This document shows positions 42,891-51,672 of a DNA stretch of 64,000 nucleotides, piece after piece. Location of the stretch: positions 124,001-188,000 of the forward strand of contig NZ_JALKEV010000001.1 in assembly GCF_023017105.1 (NCBI RefSeq). Direction: 5' to 3'. Position numbers and translations under genes: made by a program. Origin of the DNA: Halalkalibacter sp. APA_J-10(15). Lineage in GTDB: Bacteria; Bacillota; Bacilli; Bacillales; Bacillaceae_D. Every line of letters begins with the position of its first letter. The stretch's first letter is position 1. The notes beneath the pieces were generated by a model. The model did no database searches. It saw only the letters and a program-made list of their open reading frames with translations, and was not told the DNA's origin.

Positions 42891-43952
42891 ATGAGTAAAC
42901 CATCTATATATGGGTTAACGTTCGAGCAATTGACGGATTGGTTAATTGAATACGGACATAAAAAATTCCGCGCACAGCAAGTATGGGGCTGGCTGTATCA
43001 AAAGCGTGTGAAAGAATTTGCTGAGATGACAAATGTTAATAAGGATTGCTTGCAGCTACTTGAAGAGCATTACGACATTCAAACGCTTGAGGAGCATGTG
43101 AAGCAGGAGTCTAAGGATGGTACAGTTAAATTCCTATTTCGTCTTCAGGATGGAAATTTAATTGAGACGGTTCTCATGAAGCATAAGTATGGGTATTCGG
43201 TTTGTGTGACGACCCAGGTCGGCTGTAATATCGGCTGTAGCTTCTGTGCAAGTGGACTTTTGAAGAAGAGTCGGGATTTATCGAGTGGGGAAATTGTTGA
43301 GCAAATTATGAATGTTCAGCACTACCTCGATGGTCTTGGTCAAGAACAGAGAGTGAGTCACATTGTTGTCATGGGGATTGGTGAACCATTTGATAATTTT
43401 GAAAATTTAATTGATTTCTTAGATGTGGTGAAGGACCAAAAAGGACTAGCTATTGGAGCAAGACATATTACCGTCTCGACGAGTGGACTTGCAGATAAAG
43501 TCCGAAAGTTCGCCGATGTCCATTCGCAAGTGAATTTAGCGATCTCCTTACATGCGCCTAATAATGAGCTTCGGTCACAAATCATGAAGCTTAATCGTGC
43601 GATCCCAATTGAGAAGCTCATGGATGCGATTGACTATTATTTGGAGAAGACGAATCGCAGGATTACGTTTGAGTACATTTTATTAAAGGATGTTAATGAT
43701 AAGAAAGAGCACGCGCTTGAACTTGCAGAATTAATCGCTGATAAGCGTAAGCTCTCATACGTGAATTTAATCCCGTATAATCCAGTCGATGAACATGGAC
43801 AGTATCAGCGTAGTACAGATGAAGCAATTCGCACCTTTTTTGATACATTAAAGAAAAAGGGGATTAACTGTGGTGTAAGGCTAGAGCATGGAACGGACAT
43901 TGATGCAGCCTGTGGACAGCTAAGAAGTAAACAGATAAAAAAAGCGAAATAA
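42891..43952 (+). CDS. rlmN: 23S rRNA/tRNA adenine-C2 methyltransferase RlmN
   Basis: 353 residues. Radical-SAM cluster Cys112, Cys116 and Cys119 in '[14 protein letters not shown]', '[16 protein letters not shown]', and the methyl-carrying Cys near the C-terminus in '[10 protein letters not shown]'. Methylates A2503 of 23S rRNA. The 'SGLLKK' sequence after the cluster differs from the usual 'STLGGLKRNLE' of the main Bacillus RlmN. It may therefore be a paralogue belonging to a second RlmN group; a Cfr-type C8 specificity is not excluded by reading alone. ATG 42891 with AAAGAGGG upstream. Confidence 0.9.
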   Translation: MSKPSIYGLTFEQLTDWLIEYGHKKFRAQQVWGWLYQKRVKEFAEMTNVNKDCLQLLEEHYDIQTLEEHVKQESKDGTVKFLFRLQDGNLIETVLMKHKYGYSVCVTTQVGCNIGCSFCASGLLKKSRDLSSGEIVEQIMNVQHYLDGLGQEQRVSHIVVMGIGEPFDNFENLIDFLDVVKDQKGLAIGARHITVSTSGLADKVRKFADVHSQVNLAISLHAPNNELRSQIMKLNRAIPIEKLMDAIDYYLEKTNRRITFEYILLKDVNDKKEHALELAELIADKRKLSYVNLIPYNPVDEHGQYQRSTDEAIRTFFDTLKKKGINCGVRLEHGTDIDAACGQLRSKQIKKAK

Positions 43953-43960
43953 TTTCTTAA

Positions 43961-44006
43961 GCAGTGGGTAAAAAGGGAACAGTCTTTTATCCATTGCTTT
44001 TTTTTT
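43961..44006 (+). terminator. Terminator after rlmN
   Basis: GCAGTGGGTAAAA pairs with TTTTATCCATTGC (two GU pairs), followed by nine T. Confidence 0.85.
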
Positions 44007-44206
44007 GAAAAGGGTAAGAGGGGAGAATAAAGGTAAAGTCGTTCCTCCCTAACGCCCAACAATTAAACATGTATATGAACATCCTGTTCTAATTGCGCTT
44101 TCTTAGAAATGATTTTCATATATTACTAACATGTGTTTAGGAAAAAATGTTAAAATAGAGCTTATGTGGATATCGTACAATTTTTATGTTTGGAGGATGA
44201 TTGGTA

Positions 44207-45127
44207 GTGAAGGTGACATTTTCAAAGCCTAAAGGATTCGGGCAAATTTTAGATCATATTTTTACAATAACAAAGTCAAAATTCCCTGATTTGTTTAAGG
44301 TGGCGCTAATATTATTAGGCCCTTTATATGTATTACAAGCAGTGATTCAGCTTATATTTGGAGTTAATTTCTTTCAGGAAATAGGAAGTAGTGGCTCCTG
44401 GATTGATCGTTTTATAGCTGGTTTTGAAGAGGATTTGTTGGCGCCTGCAACGCTGCTTGACAACTGGTTAACAGTTATATCGATGGCGAGTTTTGTCCTA
44501 TTAATTGTCTCTCAAGCGGCCATTATGCTGATAGTAAACCGGATTCGCTTGCAGCAGGAGTATACGGTTAAAGAAGTGATAAAGCAAGCATTTTCAAAGT
44601 TTTGGCCAGCGCTCGGAGGAACGTTGCTTTATATATTAATTTTAATTGGTATGATGGTTATTCCGATTATAATTGTGGCATTTTTCTCAGGAATTATCAC
44701 TGAATTGATAGGCGGAGTTGGAGTGGTTTTATCAGTTATTTTCATGATCGCTCTCTTTGTGACAATTCTTTACTTTACAATTAGATGGAGCTTTTACTTC
44801 GGAGCAATTATTATTGATAAAAGTAAACCTGGATTCAGAAAAAGCTGGGGGTTAACGAAGAAAAGAGTGTGGGCGTTAATAGGGTTGTACCTTGTTCTTT
44901 TTCTCATTATTGGAATTGTGACCGGTGCTATTGAGGTTGTCGCCATGCTGTTTCTTGGCAATAGTGTTCTTTATTCGTTAATTATAAATACGGTGTCGCT
45001 CGTTACGACATTAATCTTCTCGGTTGGGTATGCTGTTATTTACTTTGATTTAAAAGTTCGTAATGAGGCAGATGATTTAAAAGGACTCATTGATGAATAT
45101 GAGTCAGAAAAACCTAGTTCGGAATAA
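44207..45127 (+). CDS. Polytopic membrane protein of the DUF4129/MoxR cluster
   Basis: 306 residues from GTG 44207, ten nt after GGAGG; TTG 44201 is an alternative only four nt away. About six helices, with 'FTITKSKFPDLFKVALILLGPLYVLQ' near the start and 'FRKSWGLTKKRVWALIGLYLVLF' later. This is the pattern of glycerophosphodiesterase-type membrane domains (DUF7847-like). Function unknown. Heads a five-gene run with DUF4129, DUF4350, MoxR and DUF58 genes spaced by 15 nt or overlapping. Confidence 0.75.
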   Translation: MKVTFSKPKGFGQILDHIFTITKSKFPDLFKVALILLGPLYVLQAVIQLIFGVNFFQEIGSSGSWIDRFIAGFEEDLLAPATLLDNWLTVISMASFVLLIVSQAAIMLIVNRIRLQQEYTVKEVIKQAFSKFWPALGGTLLYILILIGMMVIPIIIVAFFSGIITELIGGVGVVLSVIFMIALFVTILYFTIRWSFYFGAIIIDKSKPGFRKSWGLTKKRVWALIGLYLVLFLIIGIVTGAIEVVAMLFLGNSVLYSLIINTVSLVTTLIFSVGYAVIYFDLKVRNEADDLKGLIDEYESEKPSSE

Positions 45128-45142
45128 AGGTTAGGTGAGGTT

Positions 45143-45784
45143 ATGGCACAGGCAAGGGAGCGTATTGCTGAAATATTAGATGGACGAGAGTATACGGTAT
45201 ATTATGAAGAGACAAGAACTTTGCTAGAACGTGGTATTAGTATTGTTTGGCAATGGATAATAGAGTTTATTATTGAATTGCTTCCGGTAATGCGAGCCTC
45301 ACATGAAGCAGCTAATTTAGTTGTTATTGGACTTGTGATAGTCGGGACGATCGCGCTAATTATAGCATTAATCTTTGTAGCAAGGTATTTACAGAGAAAG
45401 CGTCGTTTTCGAGAATTACCCCCGATTCAGTCTGAAAATGAGATGAAGTGGTCATCTCAGATGCATTTTCAACAGCTGAAGGTGCAAGAGGAGAGAGGGA
45501 ACCATACGCAAGCGTTACGTCATTTATTTTTAGGATTTTTGCTGTATTTTCATGAACATGAATGGCTCGAGGCCCGGATTTGGAAGACGAACTGGGAATA
45601 TGTATATGAATTAGAGAAGGTTGATAAGGAGACATCCGCGCTCTTCCAAGATGTCGCGCTATTGTTTGATCGTGTCACATATGGGAATGTTCATGTAAGG
45701 AATGAAGAGTACCTCCATTACAAAGAGGTTGTGATGGCTTGGATACAATCTAATCAAGATGCACGTAATGGGAAGGAGGAATGA
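45143..45784 (+). CDS. DUF4129 membrane protein
   Basis: 213 residues. One central helix (about 57-80) with an N-terminal amphipathic part and a C-terminal cytoplasmic DUF4129 domain ('GNHTQALRHLFLGFLLYFHEHEWLEARIWKTNWEYVYEL', then 'DRVTYGNVHV'). DUF4129 proteins are often attached to transglutaminase-like membrane proteins or, as here, stand before DUF4350, MoxR and DUF58 genes. Precise role unknown. Confidence 0.83.
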   Translation: MAQARERIAEILDGREYTVYYEETRTLLERGISIVWQWIIEFIIELLPVMRASHEAANLVVIGLVIVGTIALIIALIFVARYLQRKRRFRELPPIQSENEMKWSSQMHFQQLKVQEERGNHTQALRHLFLGFLLYFHEHEWLEARIWKTNWEYVYELEKVDKETSALFQDVALLFDRVTYGNVHVRNEEYLHYKEVVMAWIQSNQDARNGKEE

Positions 45785-45791
45785 GGTCGTT

Positions 45792-46922
45792 TTGGATAGA
45801 AATAAATTTAGGTTTAAAGCGTGGTTTTGGATTCCAATTCTATTTGTAATCTTTCTTGCTAGTAGTTTCATTGCTATTGGACAGCCACCACGTGAATATC
45901 CGCCTTATGTCTCTCATTCTCCTTCTCCAACGGGGATTAAGGCTTTGTATACATATTTGGATGAGGAACGAGATAAGGTGCGACGTTGGGAACGAACTCC
46001 AGATCAGTTACCAGTACATGAACAAAATCGTGCTCTGCTTATGATTGAACCAGCGTTCGTACCAACGAGTAATGAAATGGTTCAGTATGAGGCTTTTATG
46101 GAAGCAGGAAATACGATTGTCCTTTTTAGTGAGAATCCAGCGGGGATGTTTGGGCTAAAATATGACCCGATCCTTCATTTCTTAGAAGATGAACCTATTT
46201 ATTGGGGAGAAGAGACGTATTATGCAGAACAGCGATCTCCTTTACGGTTGGTGCCGGCAGATGAAGATGAGATTTTATTAGAAGATGAACTAGGAGTTGT
46301 CGCTTTTAAACGTGAATTTGGTGACGGAGCTTTAATGGTTGTTAATGAACCATACTGGCTTATGAACCAATTTATATTAGAAGAGGATCACATTCCGCTT
46401 ATCCTGACATTAATAGAGGAAGCTAATGCTGATGAACTGTGGTTTGATGAATATGTTCATGGTGATGATAACTCAACAAGCATGCTCGAAGTCTATCCTC
46501 AATGGTTTATTATCCTGATGCTACAACTTGGTATCTTTACATTATTATGGTTGCTCTATCAGGGCAAAAGGTTTGGACCGGTTTTGGTAGAAAAAGAGGA
46601 GACCGTTCGATTTAGTGATGAGGCTCTTCATGCTCTAAGTGCATGGTTTATAAAAGGGAAGCATTACTCGGGATCTTTGCAAATTCAAAGTGACTATGTA
46701 CGAACACGAATGCAAGAAAAATGGGGGGTTCCTCTAACGAAAGAGTGGTCCGATATTGCAGATAATCTCGTACAAAAGTGGGATGCGAAAACAGAAAAGG
46801 AAACACGGAAATTCGTATATGAGCTAGAGGAAGTTTTAAGAAAAGAAGTGGTTAGCAAGCAAGAATACCTACTTTGGGCTAAAAAGTTAAATGAATTACA
46901 GAAAGGCGTGGAGAAAAGGTGA
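45792..46922 (+). CDS. DUF4350 membrane protein
   Basis: 376 residues if translation starts at TTG 45792, with AAGGAGG and GAGGT upstream; ATG 45759 or 45768 inside the previous gene are alternatives. N-terminal helix ('WFWIPILFVIFLASSFIAIG'), then the DUF4350 domain ('SPSPTGIKALYTYLDE', 'RALLMIEPAF...TSNEMVQYEAFMEAGNTIVLFSE'), a second helix ('WFIILMLQLGIFTLLWLLYQG', about residue 235), and a helical C-terminus. The family is GATase-like in fold and without known activity. It overlaps the MoxR gene (GTGA). Confidence 0.82.
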   Translation: MDRNKFRFKAWFWIPILFVIFLASSFIAIGQPPREYPPYVSHSPSPTGIKALYTYLDEERDKVRRWERTPDQLPVHEQNRALLMIEPAFVPTSNEMVQYEAFMEAGNTIVLFSENPAGMFGLKYDPILHFLEDEPIYWGEETYYAEQRSPLRLVPADEDEILLEDELGVVAFKREFGDGALMVVNEPYWLMNQFILEEDHIPLILTLIEEANADELWFDEYVHGDDNSTSMLEVYPQWFIILMLQLGIFTLLWLLYQGKRFGPVLVEKEETVRFSDEALHALSAWFIKGKHYSGSLQIQSDYVRTRMQEKWGVPLTKEWSDIADNLVQKWDAKTEKETRKFVYELEEVLRKEVVSKQEYLLWAKKLNELQKGVEKR

Positions 46923-47848
46923 GAGCAGAATTAAAGGTTTTACTAGAATCTTATGAGCAAACGATACTTGGACAAAGTCAAAATATTAAATTGTTACTGG
47001 CTTCTGTCCTTTCAGGAGGACATGTTCTTTTAGAAGGTGTACCAGGAACAGGAAAGACACAAATGGTTCGCACGCTTGCTAGACTTATTGGTGGCGATTT
47101 CCACCGTATTCAATTTACTCCTGATTTACTTCCGAGCGACATTACAGGTAGTACGATTTACAATATGAAAGATGGTCAATTTCAAACATTAAAGGGGCCG
47201 ATTTTCACGAATATTTTGCTAGCGGATGAGATTAACCGAACTCCTGCGAAGACACAAGCCGCATTGCTTGAGGCAATGGAAGAAAAGCAGGTGACGATTC
47301 AAGGTGTAACCTACTCTTTATCAGAGGTTTTCTTTGTTGTCGCCACACAGAATCCGATTGAATATGAAGGGACATATCCACTTCCTGAAGCGCAACAGGA
47401 TCGTTTTCTATTTAAGCTAATCATTGATTTTCCATCAGTTGAGGAAGAGCAGAAAGTGCTCAAACAAGTCATTGAGAAAAGAATGAATACAGCGGCCGTT
47501 GCATCAGAGTTAGATCTTGAAGCATTTATTTCCATACGTAAGGAAATCGAGCAAGTGACAATAAGTGATGATGTGTATGCATATATGGTTGAGATCGTAC
47601 GCAAAACTAGAGAATCTGAAGCTCTTCGCTTTGGAGCTAGTACACGCGCAGCGATTTCAATCGGGAAGGCTGCGCAAGCATGGGCATATTTAGCAGAGCG
47701 TGATTATGTGTCGCCAGACGATATTAAGTTTGTAGCCAAACCAGCATTAAGACATCGAATTCAACTATCTCCACATATAGAATTGGAGGGAACGACTGTT
47801 GATCAAATTATTAACGAGCTTGTTGGGTCGATTCCTGTTCCGCGATAA
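46919..47848 (+). CDS. MoxR-family AAA+ ATPase
   Basis: 309 residues from GTG 46919, overlapping the previous stop. Walker A 'LEGVPGTGKTQMVR', Walker B 'LLADEINRTPAKTQAALLEAMEE', sensor 1 'VVATQNPIE' and sensor 2 region 'GASTRAAISIGKAAQAWA'. MoxR ATPases act with von Willebrand-type partners to assemble or activate complexes; the DUF58 protein encoded next (50-nt overlap) is the usual partner. Confidence 0.94.
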   Translation: MRAELKVLLESYEQTILGQSQNIKLLLASVLSGGHVLLEGVPGTGKTQMVRTLARLIGGDFHRIQFTPDLLPSDITGSTIYNMKDGQFQTLKGPIFTNILLADEINRTPAKTQAALLEAMEEKQVTIQGVTYSLSEVFFVVATQNPIEYEGTYPLPEAQQDRFLFKLIIDFPSVEEEQKVLKQVIEKRMNTAAVASELDLEAFISIRKEIEQVTISDDVYAYMVEIVRKTRESEALRFGASTRAAISIGKAAQAWAYLAERDYVSPDDIKFVAKPALRHRIQLSPHIELEGTTVDQIINELVGSIPVPR

Positions 47849-49157
47849 AGGGATACTGCCTACGAAACGGTTGCTTCTACTTTTTATCGCGATTTCAAGT
47901 TTCTTTGTCATCTTAGGTTTCTTTGGTGCTTCATGGGTATGGATCATCATCGGAAACGGAGTTGTGTTGCTCATTAGTTTGCTCGATCTGCTTTTTTCTC
48001 CAAGCAGAGACGAATTGAATGTCTCTCGTCAATTAGATGGGGAATTGGAGAGAGGCATTGCGTATCAAGGGAAGGTAATCGTAACGAATCAATCACGCTA
48101 TCCGGTAGCGATTCGTATCATTGATGATTTACCTCAATCCTTCGTGCGCCCCTTTCCGATTGTGCTACAAGCAGGTTCAGAAAGCGAATCTTCTATCGGT
48201 TATGAAACTTTAGCACCCATTCGTGGTAAATATCTCGTTAAAAAGCTGTACATACGTTATAAAAGTGTTTACGGCTTATGGGAGAAGCAAATGGCTCAAG
48301 AATCTGAAGCTGAAGTAAAAGTAATACCTGATTTGACGGATACGAGACATTTTCTTGAAAATGCGCAGAAATTTTTACTGCATGAAGGAAAGGATATTCG
48401 CAAACGCAGGAGTGATGTTGGAGAATTTGCTCAAATTCGAAATTATGTTGTTGGTGATGATCCAAGGAAGATTAATTGGCGTCAAACGGCAAAATTGCAG
48501 GAGTTAATGACAAATGAATACGAGCCTGAACACGGAAAGCACGTCACACTCTTAATTGATTGTGGGCGAATGATGGGAGCGGAGTTGAAGAAGGGAAACC
48601 GTTTAGAGCGTTCTCTAGAGGCTGCGATAACGGTTGCTGCCGCTTCTTTACAAAAAGGGGATCAAGTAGCTGTATTAGCTTTTTCTAATCAAGTTAAAGT
48701 CTTTGTCCCACCGGCGAAAGGAATGGCTCATTTACAGACGATCTTACAGGCGATTTATGATGTAGAGGTGGATGGGGTCGAATCAAACTATGCCGATGTC
48801 CTTCGTTATTTAGAAACGGTTCAGAAAAAGAGGAGTTTACTACTTCTATTTAGTGATGTTCGCACTTTTTTACATGAGGAAAGCGCCCTTGTGTATTTAC
48901 AACGTTTACGTCAGCGGCATTTATTCTTCATGATTGGTGTCGAGGATGAAATGCTAAAGTCGAAAGTAGGGGATGATCCTGAAGAAGTGAGGACAGCTGT
49001 TGTCAAAGCGATGGCGATGAAGCAAATACTTGTGAAAAAACGGGAAAAGGCAAAATGGGAGAGGCAAGGACTTCATATGATTGAAGCGGAGGAAGAACGA
49101 TTAGCCGTTGCCGCTGTCTCGACTTACTTTGACGTCATGAACCGCGGACTGTTATAG
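47799..49157 (+). CDS. DUF58 (VWA-like) membrane-anchored protein
   Basis: 452 residues from TTG 47799, nine nt after GGAGG and inside the MoxR gene. Two N-terminal helices (about 22-65), a beta-rich middle, the DUF58 core 'DIRKRRSDVGEFAQIRNYVVGDDPRKINWRQTAKLQELMTNEYEPE', and a VWA-like segment with 'HVTLLIDCGRMMG' as a degenerate metal site. Partner of MoxR in a conserved but poorly understood system, possibly envelope-related. Confidence 0.9.
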   Translation: MIKLLTSLLGRFLFRDKGILPTKRLLLLFIAISSFFVILGFFGASWVWIIIGNGVVLLISLLDLLFSPSRDELNVSRQLDGELERGIAYQGKVIVTNQSRYPVAIRIIDDLPQSFVRPFPIVLQAGSESESSIGYETLAPIRGKYLVKKLYIRYKSVYGLWEKQMAQESEAEVKVIPDLTDTRHFLENAQKFLLHEGKDIRKRRSDVGEFAQIRNYVVGDDPRKINWRQTAKLQELMTNEYEPEHGKHVTLLIDCGRMMGAELKKGNRLERSLEAAITVAAASLQKGDQVAVLAFSNQVKVFVPPAKGMAHLQTILQAIYDVEVDGVESNYADVLRYLETVQKKRSLLLLFSDVRTFLHEESALVYLQRLRQRHLFFMIGVEDEMLKSKVGDDPEEVRTAVVKAMAMKQILVKKREKAKWERQGLHMIEAEEERLAVAAVSTYFDVMNRGLL

Positions 49158-49198
49158 ATGCATCCAAAAGGGTGGTTTTCCCTTTTGGATGCATCGTG
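49157..49198 (+). terminator. Terminator after the DUF58 gene, copy 1
   Basis: Perfect 16-bp stem (GATGCATCCAAAAGGG / CCCTTTTGGATGCATC) that begins on the stop codon. It lacks a T run after the stem. Confidence 0.7.
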
Positions 49199-49280
49199 GC
49201 ATGGCGAAGTCGCTACAGAAGTAAAAGTCAAGTGGATAGTGGTCTTCTCTCCCCTTGACGCGTAGCGAACGAAACCAGTG

Positions 49281-49316
49281 CCCAAAAGGGCGGTTTTCCC
49301 TTTTGGATGCATCGTG
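49281..49316 (+). repeat. Terminator stem, duplicated copy 2
   Basis: Repeats about 35 bp of copy 1 (from CCAAAAGGG to GCATCGTG) with one changed base, 117 bp further on. The left arm is shortened. Confidence 0.75.
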
Positions 49317-49340
49317 TTTGAATCTATGTAAACATGTAAT

Positions 49341-49416
49341 AAGCGATGTTCATCATTACGAATCGATCAAAAGGAACGTCCTTATAGTCGATAACGAATG
49401 CGAACATCGCTTTTTA
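49341..49416 (+). terminator. Long imperfect hairpin with T run
   Basis: AAGCGATGTTC (49341-49351) pairs with GAACATCGCTT (49402-49412). Inner segments CATT/AATG, TCGAT-type and AAGGA/TCCTT also pair, giving about 28 pairs before TTTTT. A terminator for the plus strand or a structured small RNA; together with the two preceding copies it fills the gap 49158-49469. Confidence 0.65.
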
Positions 49417-49469
49417 AAAGACACACGTTTTCCTTAACTGATAAGTCAAGCTACTTTCAATGGCTTCCG

Positions 49470-50447
49470 CTAAGATTGGTTGGACTGCTCTCGCTTGAGA
49501 ATTAACGCCTTACCAATGAGAGCATATAGGATTAAACCGACGGTAGTGATAAGAGCGATAGCGTATTTCGCTTCTAACGAAATGCCTGCAGGTGTTATAT
49601 AGCCTTCGATCACACCAGCAATGACGAATAATGGAATCGTTCCAAGTAACAGCTGGACGGATCGTTTGGCGTTTTCCTTTAGTTGATAAGCTCTTGAATA
49701 GTCACCAGGAGCAAACAATCGATAGCCCATTAATAGACCAGCTCCGCCTGCAATGAAAATGGCAGTTAGTTCGACGATTCCGTGAGGGACGATATATGCC
49801 CAAAATTCGTAGCTGTTGCCATAGTGCCAAAAGAGAGCGGCAATGGCACCGATAATAATTCCGTTATAAATCAAAATATAGACGGTTAATAAGCCAAATG
49901 TTATTCCACCAGCAAAGGCAAGAATAGCCACTTGAATGTTGTTCACCATAATTTCAGCAGACATAACCGGTGCATTTACGGTGCCTTCTGCTGCGCCGAC
50001 TTGGGTTGGATCAAATGCTTTTGCTAACTCTGCCGGCAATACAGTATAAAGGCTTAATTCATCCTGCATAACAGCAAAGAAGCTTCCAATTGCACCGAGG
50101 GTGAACAGGAGCATCGCAACGAGCACAAACTTCCATTGATCAAATAACAAATGAACAAATTTTGTACTAAAAAAATATTTGATTTGCTTCCAGCTCGATA
50201 GTTGGTCACGGTATAGTAGATTGTGAGCTTTTGCGACAAGGCCATTTAAATAAAAAGTCACATCAGCGGAAGGGAAATTTGTTTGGCTATAAGAAAGATG
50301 CTGAGCCACTTTCTGATAGGTACGGTGGAAATCATGAATGTGCTGACTTCCTGTTCTGCTTCTATTGTTCTTTTGTAGAGTCGAAATGAGTTGTTCTAGG
50401 TTGTTCCATTCTTCTCGATGCTGTTGTGTAAATTGTTTTATATTCAT
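49470..50447 (-). CDS. SpoIIM-family (DUF95) membrane protein
   Basis: 325 residues from ATG 50447, nine nt after AAGGTG. An N-terminal cytoplasmic helical part (1-95) precedes about five helices with the SpoIIM core 'FGLLTVYILIYNGIIIGAIAALFWHYG' and 'IVPHGIVELTAIFIAGGAGLLMG'. Related to the membrane subunit of the spore peptidoglycan-degrading complex, but many copies lie, as here, beside RDD, DUF58 and MoxR genes and are not sporulation-specific. Divergent from the RDD gene and convergent with DUF58. Confidence 0.88.
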   Translation of the reverse strand: MNIKQFTQQHREEWNNLEQLISTLQKNNRSRTGSQHIHDFHRTYQKVAQHLSYSQTNFPSADVTFYLNGLVAKAHNLLYRDQLSSWKQIKYFFSTKFVHLLFDQWKFVLVAMLLFTLGAIGSFFAVMQDELSLYTVLPAELAKAFDPTQVGAAEGTVNAPVMSAEIMVNNIQVAILAFAGGITFGLLTVYILIYNGIIIGAIAALFWHYGNSYEFWAYIVPHGIVELTAIFIAGGAGLLMGYRLFAPGDYSRAYQLKENAKRSVQLLLGTIPLFVIAGVIEGYITPAGISLEAKYAIALITTVGLILYALIGKALILKREQSNQS

Positions 50448-50598
50448 TTTGAGCCACACCTTCTTATTAAAAAACTCATAACTACTATTTTATAGTAATA
50501 ATGGTAAAATAGAAACAGGTTATATGAATATTTTCTTTAAAGAAGCGATTGAATGTCTCGAAGTAAAATGATTGTAGTAAGTAAAGATGGAGGACGTT

Positions 50599-51390
50599 AT
50601 GAATCAGGAACAAGTACAAGTCAAAACACCAGAATATGTATCCTTACAATTTCAATCGGCAGGTTTAGGAAGTCGAGCATCTGCCTTTATTATCGACCAA
50701 GTGATTATTATGATTGCTAATTTTACGATTTTAATTGGTGCAATTTACTTAATGGATTTTATGGGGCTATTCATGGGGACATCATGGGTGCCAATCGCTA
50801 TTGTAACGATTCTTGCTTTTCTCATAAATTGGGGTTATTTCTTTTTCTTAGAGTACTTCACGGGTGGGAGAACGATAGGGAAAAAGATGCTCGGTATTCG
50901 AGTGATGCAGGAAAATGGCCATAGTATTACACTATTATCAAGCTTTATCCGAAACTTGTTACGCATTGTTGATCAACTGCCTGCAGGCTATTTACTGGGA
51001 ATATTAATGATATTCTTTCATTCGAAGCATAAGCGTTTAGGGGATCTAGCTGCTGGGACGCTAGTCGTTCATGAAAGACGGGTAAGAAAGAGAAAGAAAA
51101 AAACAGCAATCGAGAAAGAGATTGAACGAAGAGGCATTACAAGGGACGATTGGAAGCTAGAAGAATGGACGATCAAAAGCTTCAAGGAAAAGGATTGGAA
51201 TTTGTTAAAAACGTATGTGGAGCGTTATTTACAAGTACCGTTAGAGGAGCGTGAGCAGCTAACAAAAAAGGTTTCTAGTATTCTCATTGAAAAGGTTGGC
51301 ATCGATACAAGCGGAAAAACGACGTTAGAGCGTGAGCGAATGCTGTTTACTCTCTATTTACATTTAAAAGATGAATGGGAATTTGAATAA
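50599..51390 (+). CDS. RDD-family membrane protein
   Basis: 263 residues from ATG 50599, after TGGAGG. The N-terminal RDD domain (about 10-165) has the Arg-Asp pair 'GSRASAFIIDQ', three helices, 'GGRTIGKKMLGIRVMQENG' and 'RLGDLAAGTLVVHER'. A basic, helical cytoplasmic tail follows. The family is of unclear function, possibly ion exchange. Its place beside SpoIIM/DUF58/MoxR genes is conserved in many bacteria. Confidence 0.9.
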   Translation: MNQEQVQVKTPEYVSLQFQSAGLGSRASAFIIDQVIIMIANFTILIGAIYLMDFMGLFMGTSWVPIAIVTILAFLINWGYFFFLEYFTGGRTIGKKMLGIRVMQENGHSITLLSSFIRNLLRIVDQLPAGYLLGILMIFFHSKHKRLGDLAAGTLVVHERRVRKRKKKTAIEKEIERRGITRDDWKLEEWTIKSFKEKDWNLLKTYVERYLQVPLEEREQLTKKVSSILIEKVGIDTSGKTTLERERMLFTLYLHLKDEWEFE

Positions 51391-51395
51391 AACCA

Positions 51396-51425
51396 TTGAC
51401 AATTGCAACTGGAAAATACTACAAT
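51396..51425 (+). promoter_or_regulatory. Sigma-A promoter of the bmr leader
   Basis: TTGACA (51396-51401), an 18-nt spacer and TACAAT (51420-51425), 33 nt before the small leader ORF. Confidence 0.7.
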
Positions 51426-51458
51426 ACATTATACAAAATAGAAGGGAGGGTTACAAAA

Positions 51459-51536
51459 ATGGATAAGGTTAATCGTCGTAAAAGAAAACGAAATAGAAAT
51501 GTAACCCGACCGGTCGGATACGAGCTACTTTTTTAG
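51459..51536 (+). CDS. 25-aa basic leader peptide of the bmrCD attenuator
   Basis: ATG 51459 follows the very strong site GAAGGGAGGG. The product MDKVNRRKRKRNRNVTRPVG + YELLF is strongly basic. It is followed within 60 nt by a terminator and then by the BmrCD-type exporter genes. In B. subtilis a small leader ORF (bmrB) controls bmrCD by ribosome-dependent attenuation. This ORF holds the same place though I see no residue likeness. Its GTAACC (51501-51506) can pair with upstream GGTTAC, and GGTTACATATGTAAC at 51553-51566 forms a further hairpin. Ribosome stalling by an antibiotic could therefore shift the folding. Confidence 0.7.
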   Translation: MDKVNRRKRKRNRNVTRPVGYELLF

Positions 51537-51546
51537 GAGTAGAATC

Positions 51547-51626
51547 GGTGTGGTTACATATGTAACTGCACCTTATCTATAGGTAGTATGATTAGATACC
51601 GTGCATTCGTGTGCGGTATTTTTTTG
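51547..51626 (+). promoter_or_regulatory. Attenuator: hairpin and terminator before the exporter genes
   Basis: GGTG...GTTACATATGTAAC...GCACC (51547-51572) forms one hairpin. The terminator is 51596-51626: ATACCG and CGGTAT arms, inner GU-containing pairs, TTCG loop and seven T. GGTAGTAT at 51582-51589 can alternatively pair with the terminator's 5' arm ATACC, a plausible antiterminator. Confidence 0.65.
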
Positions 51627-51672
51627 TGTGGGAAAAAAATGGGTAATGTGGTTGAGAAGGGTGGGATAGGTT

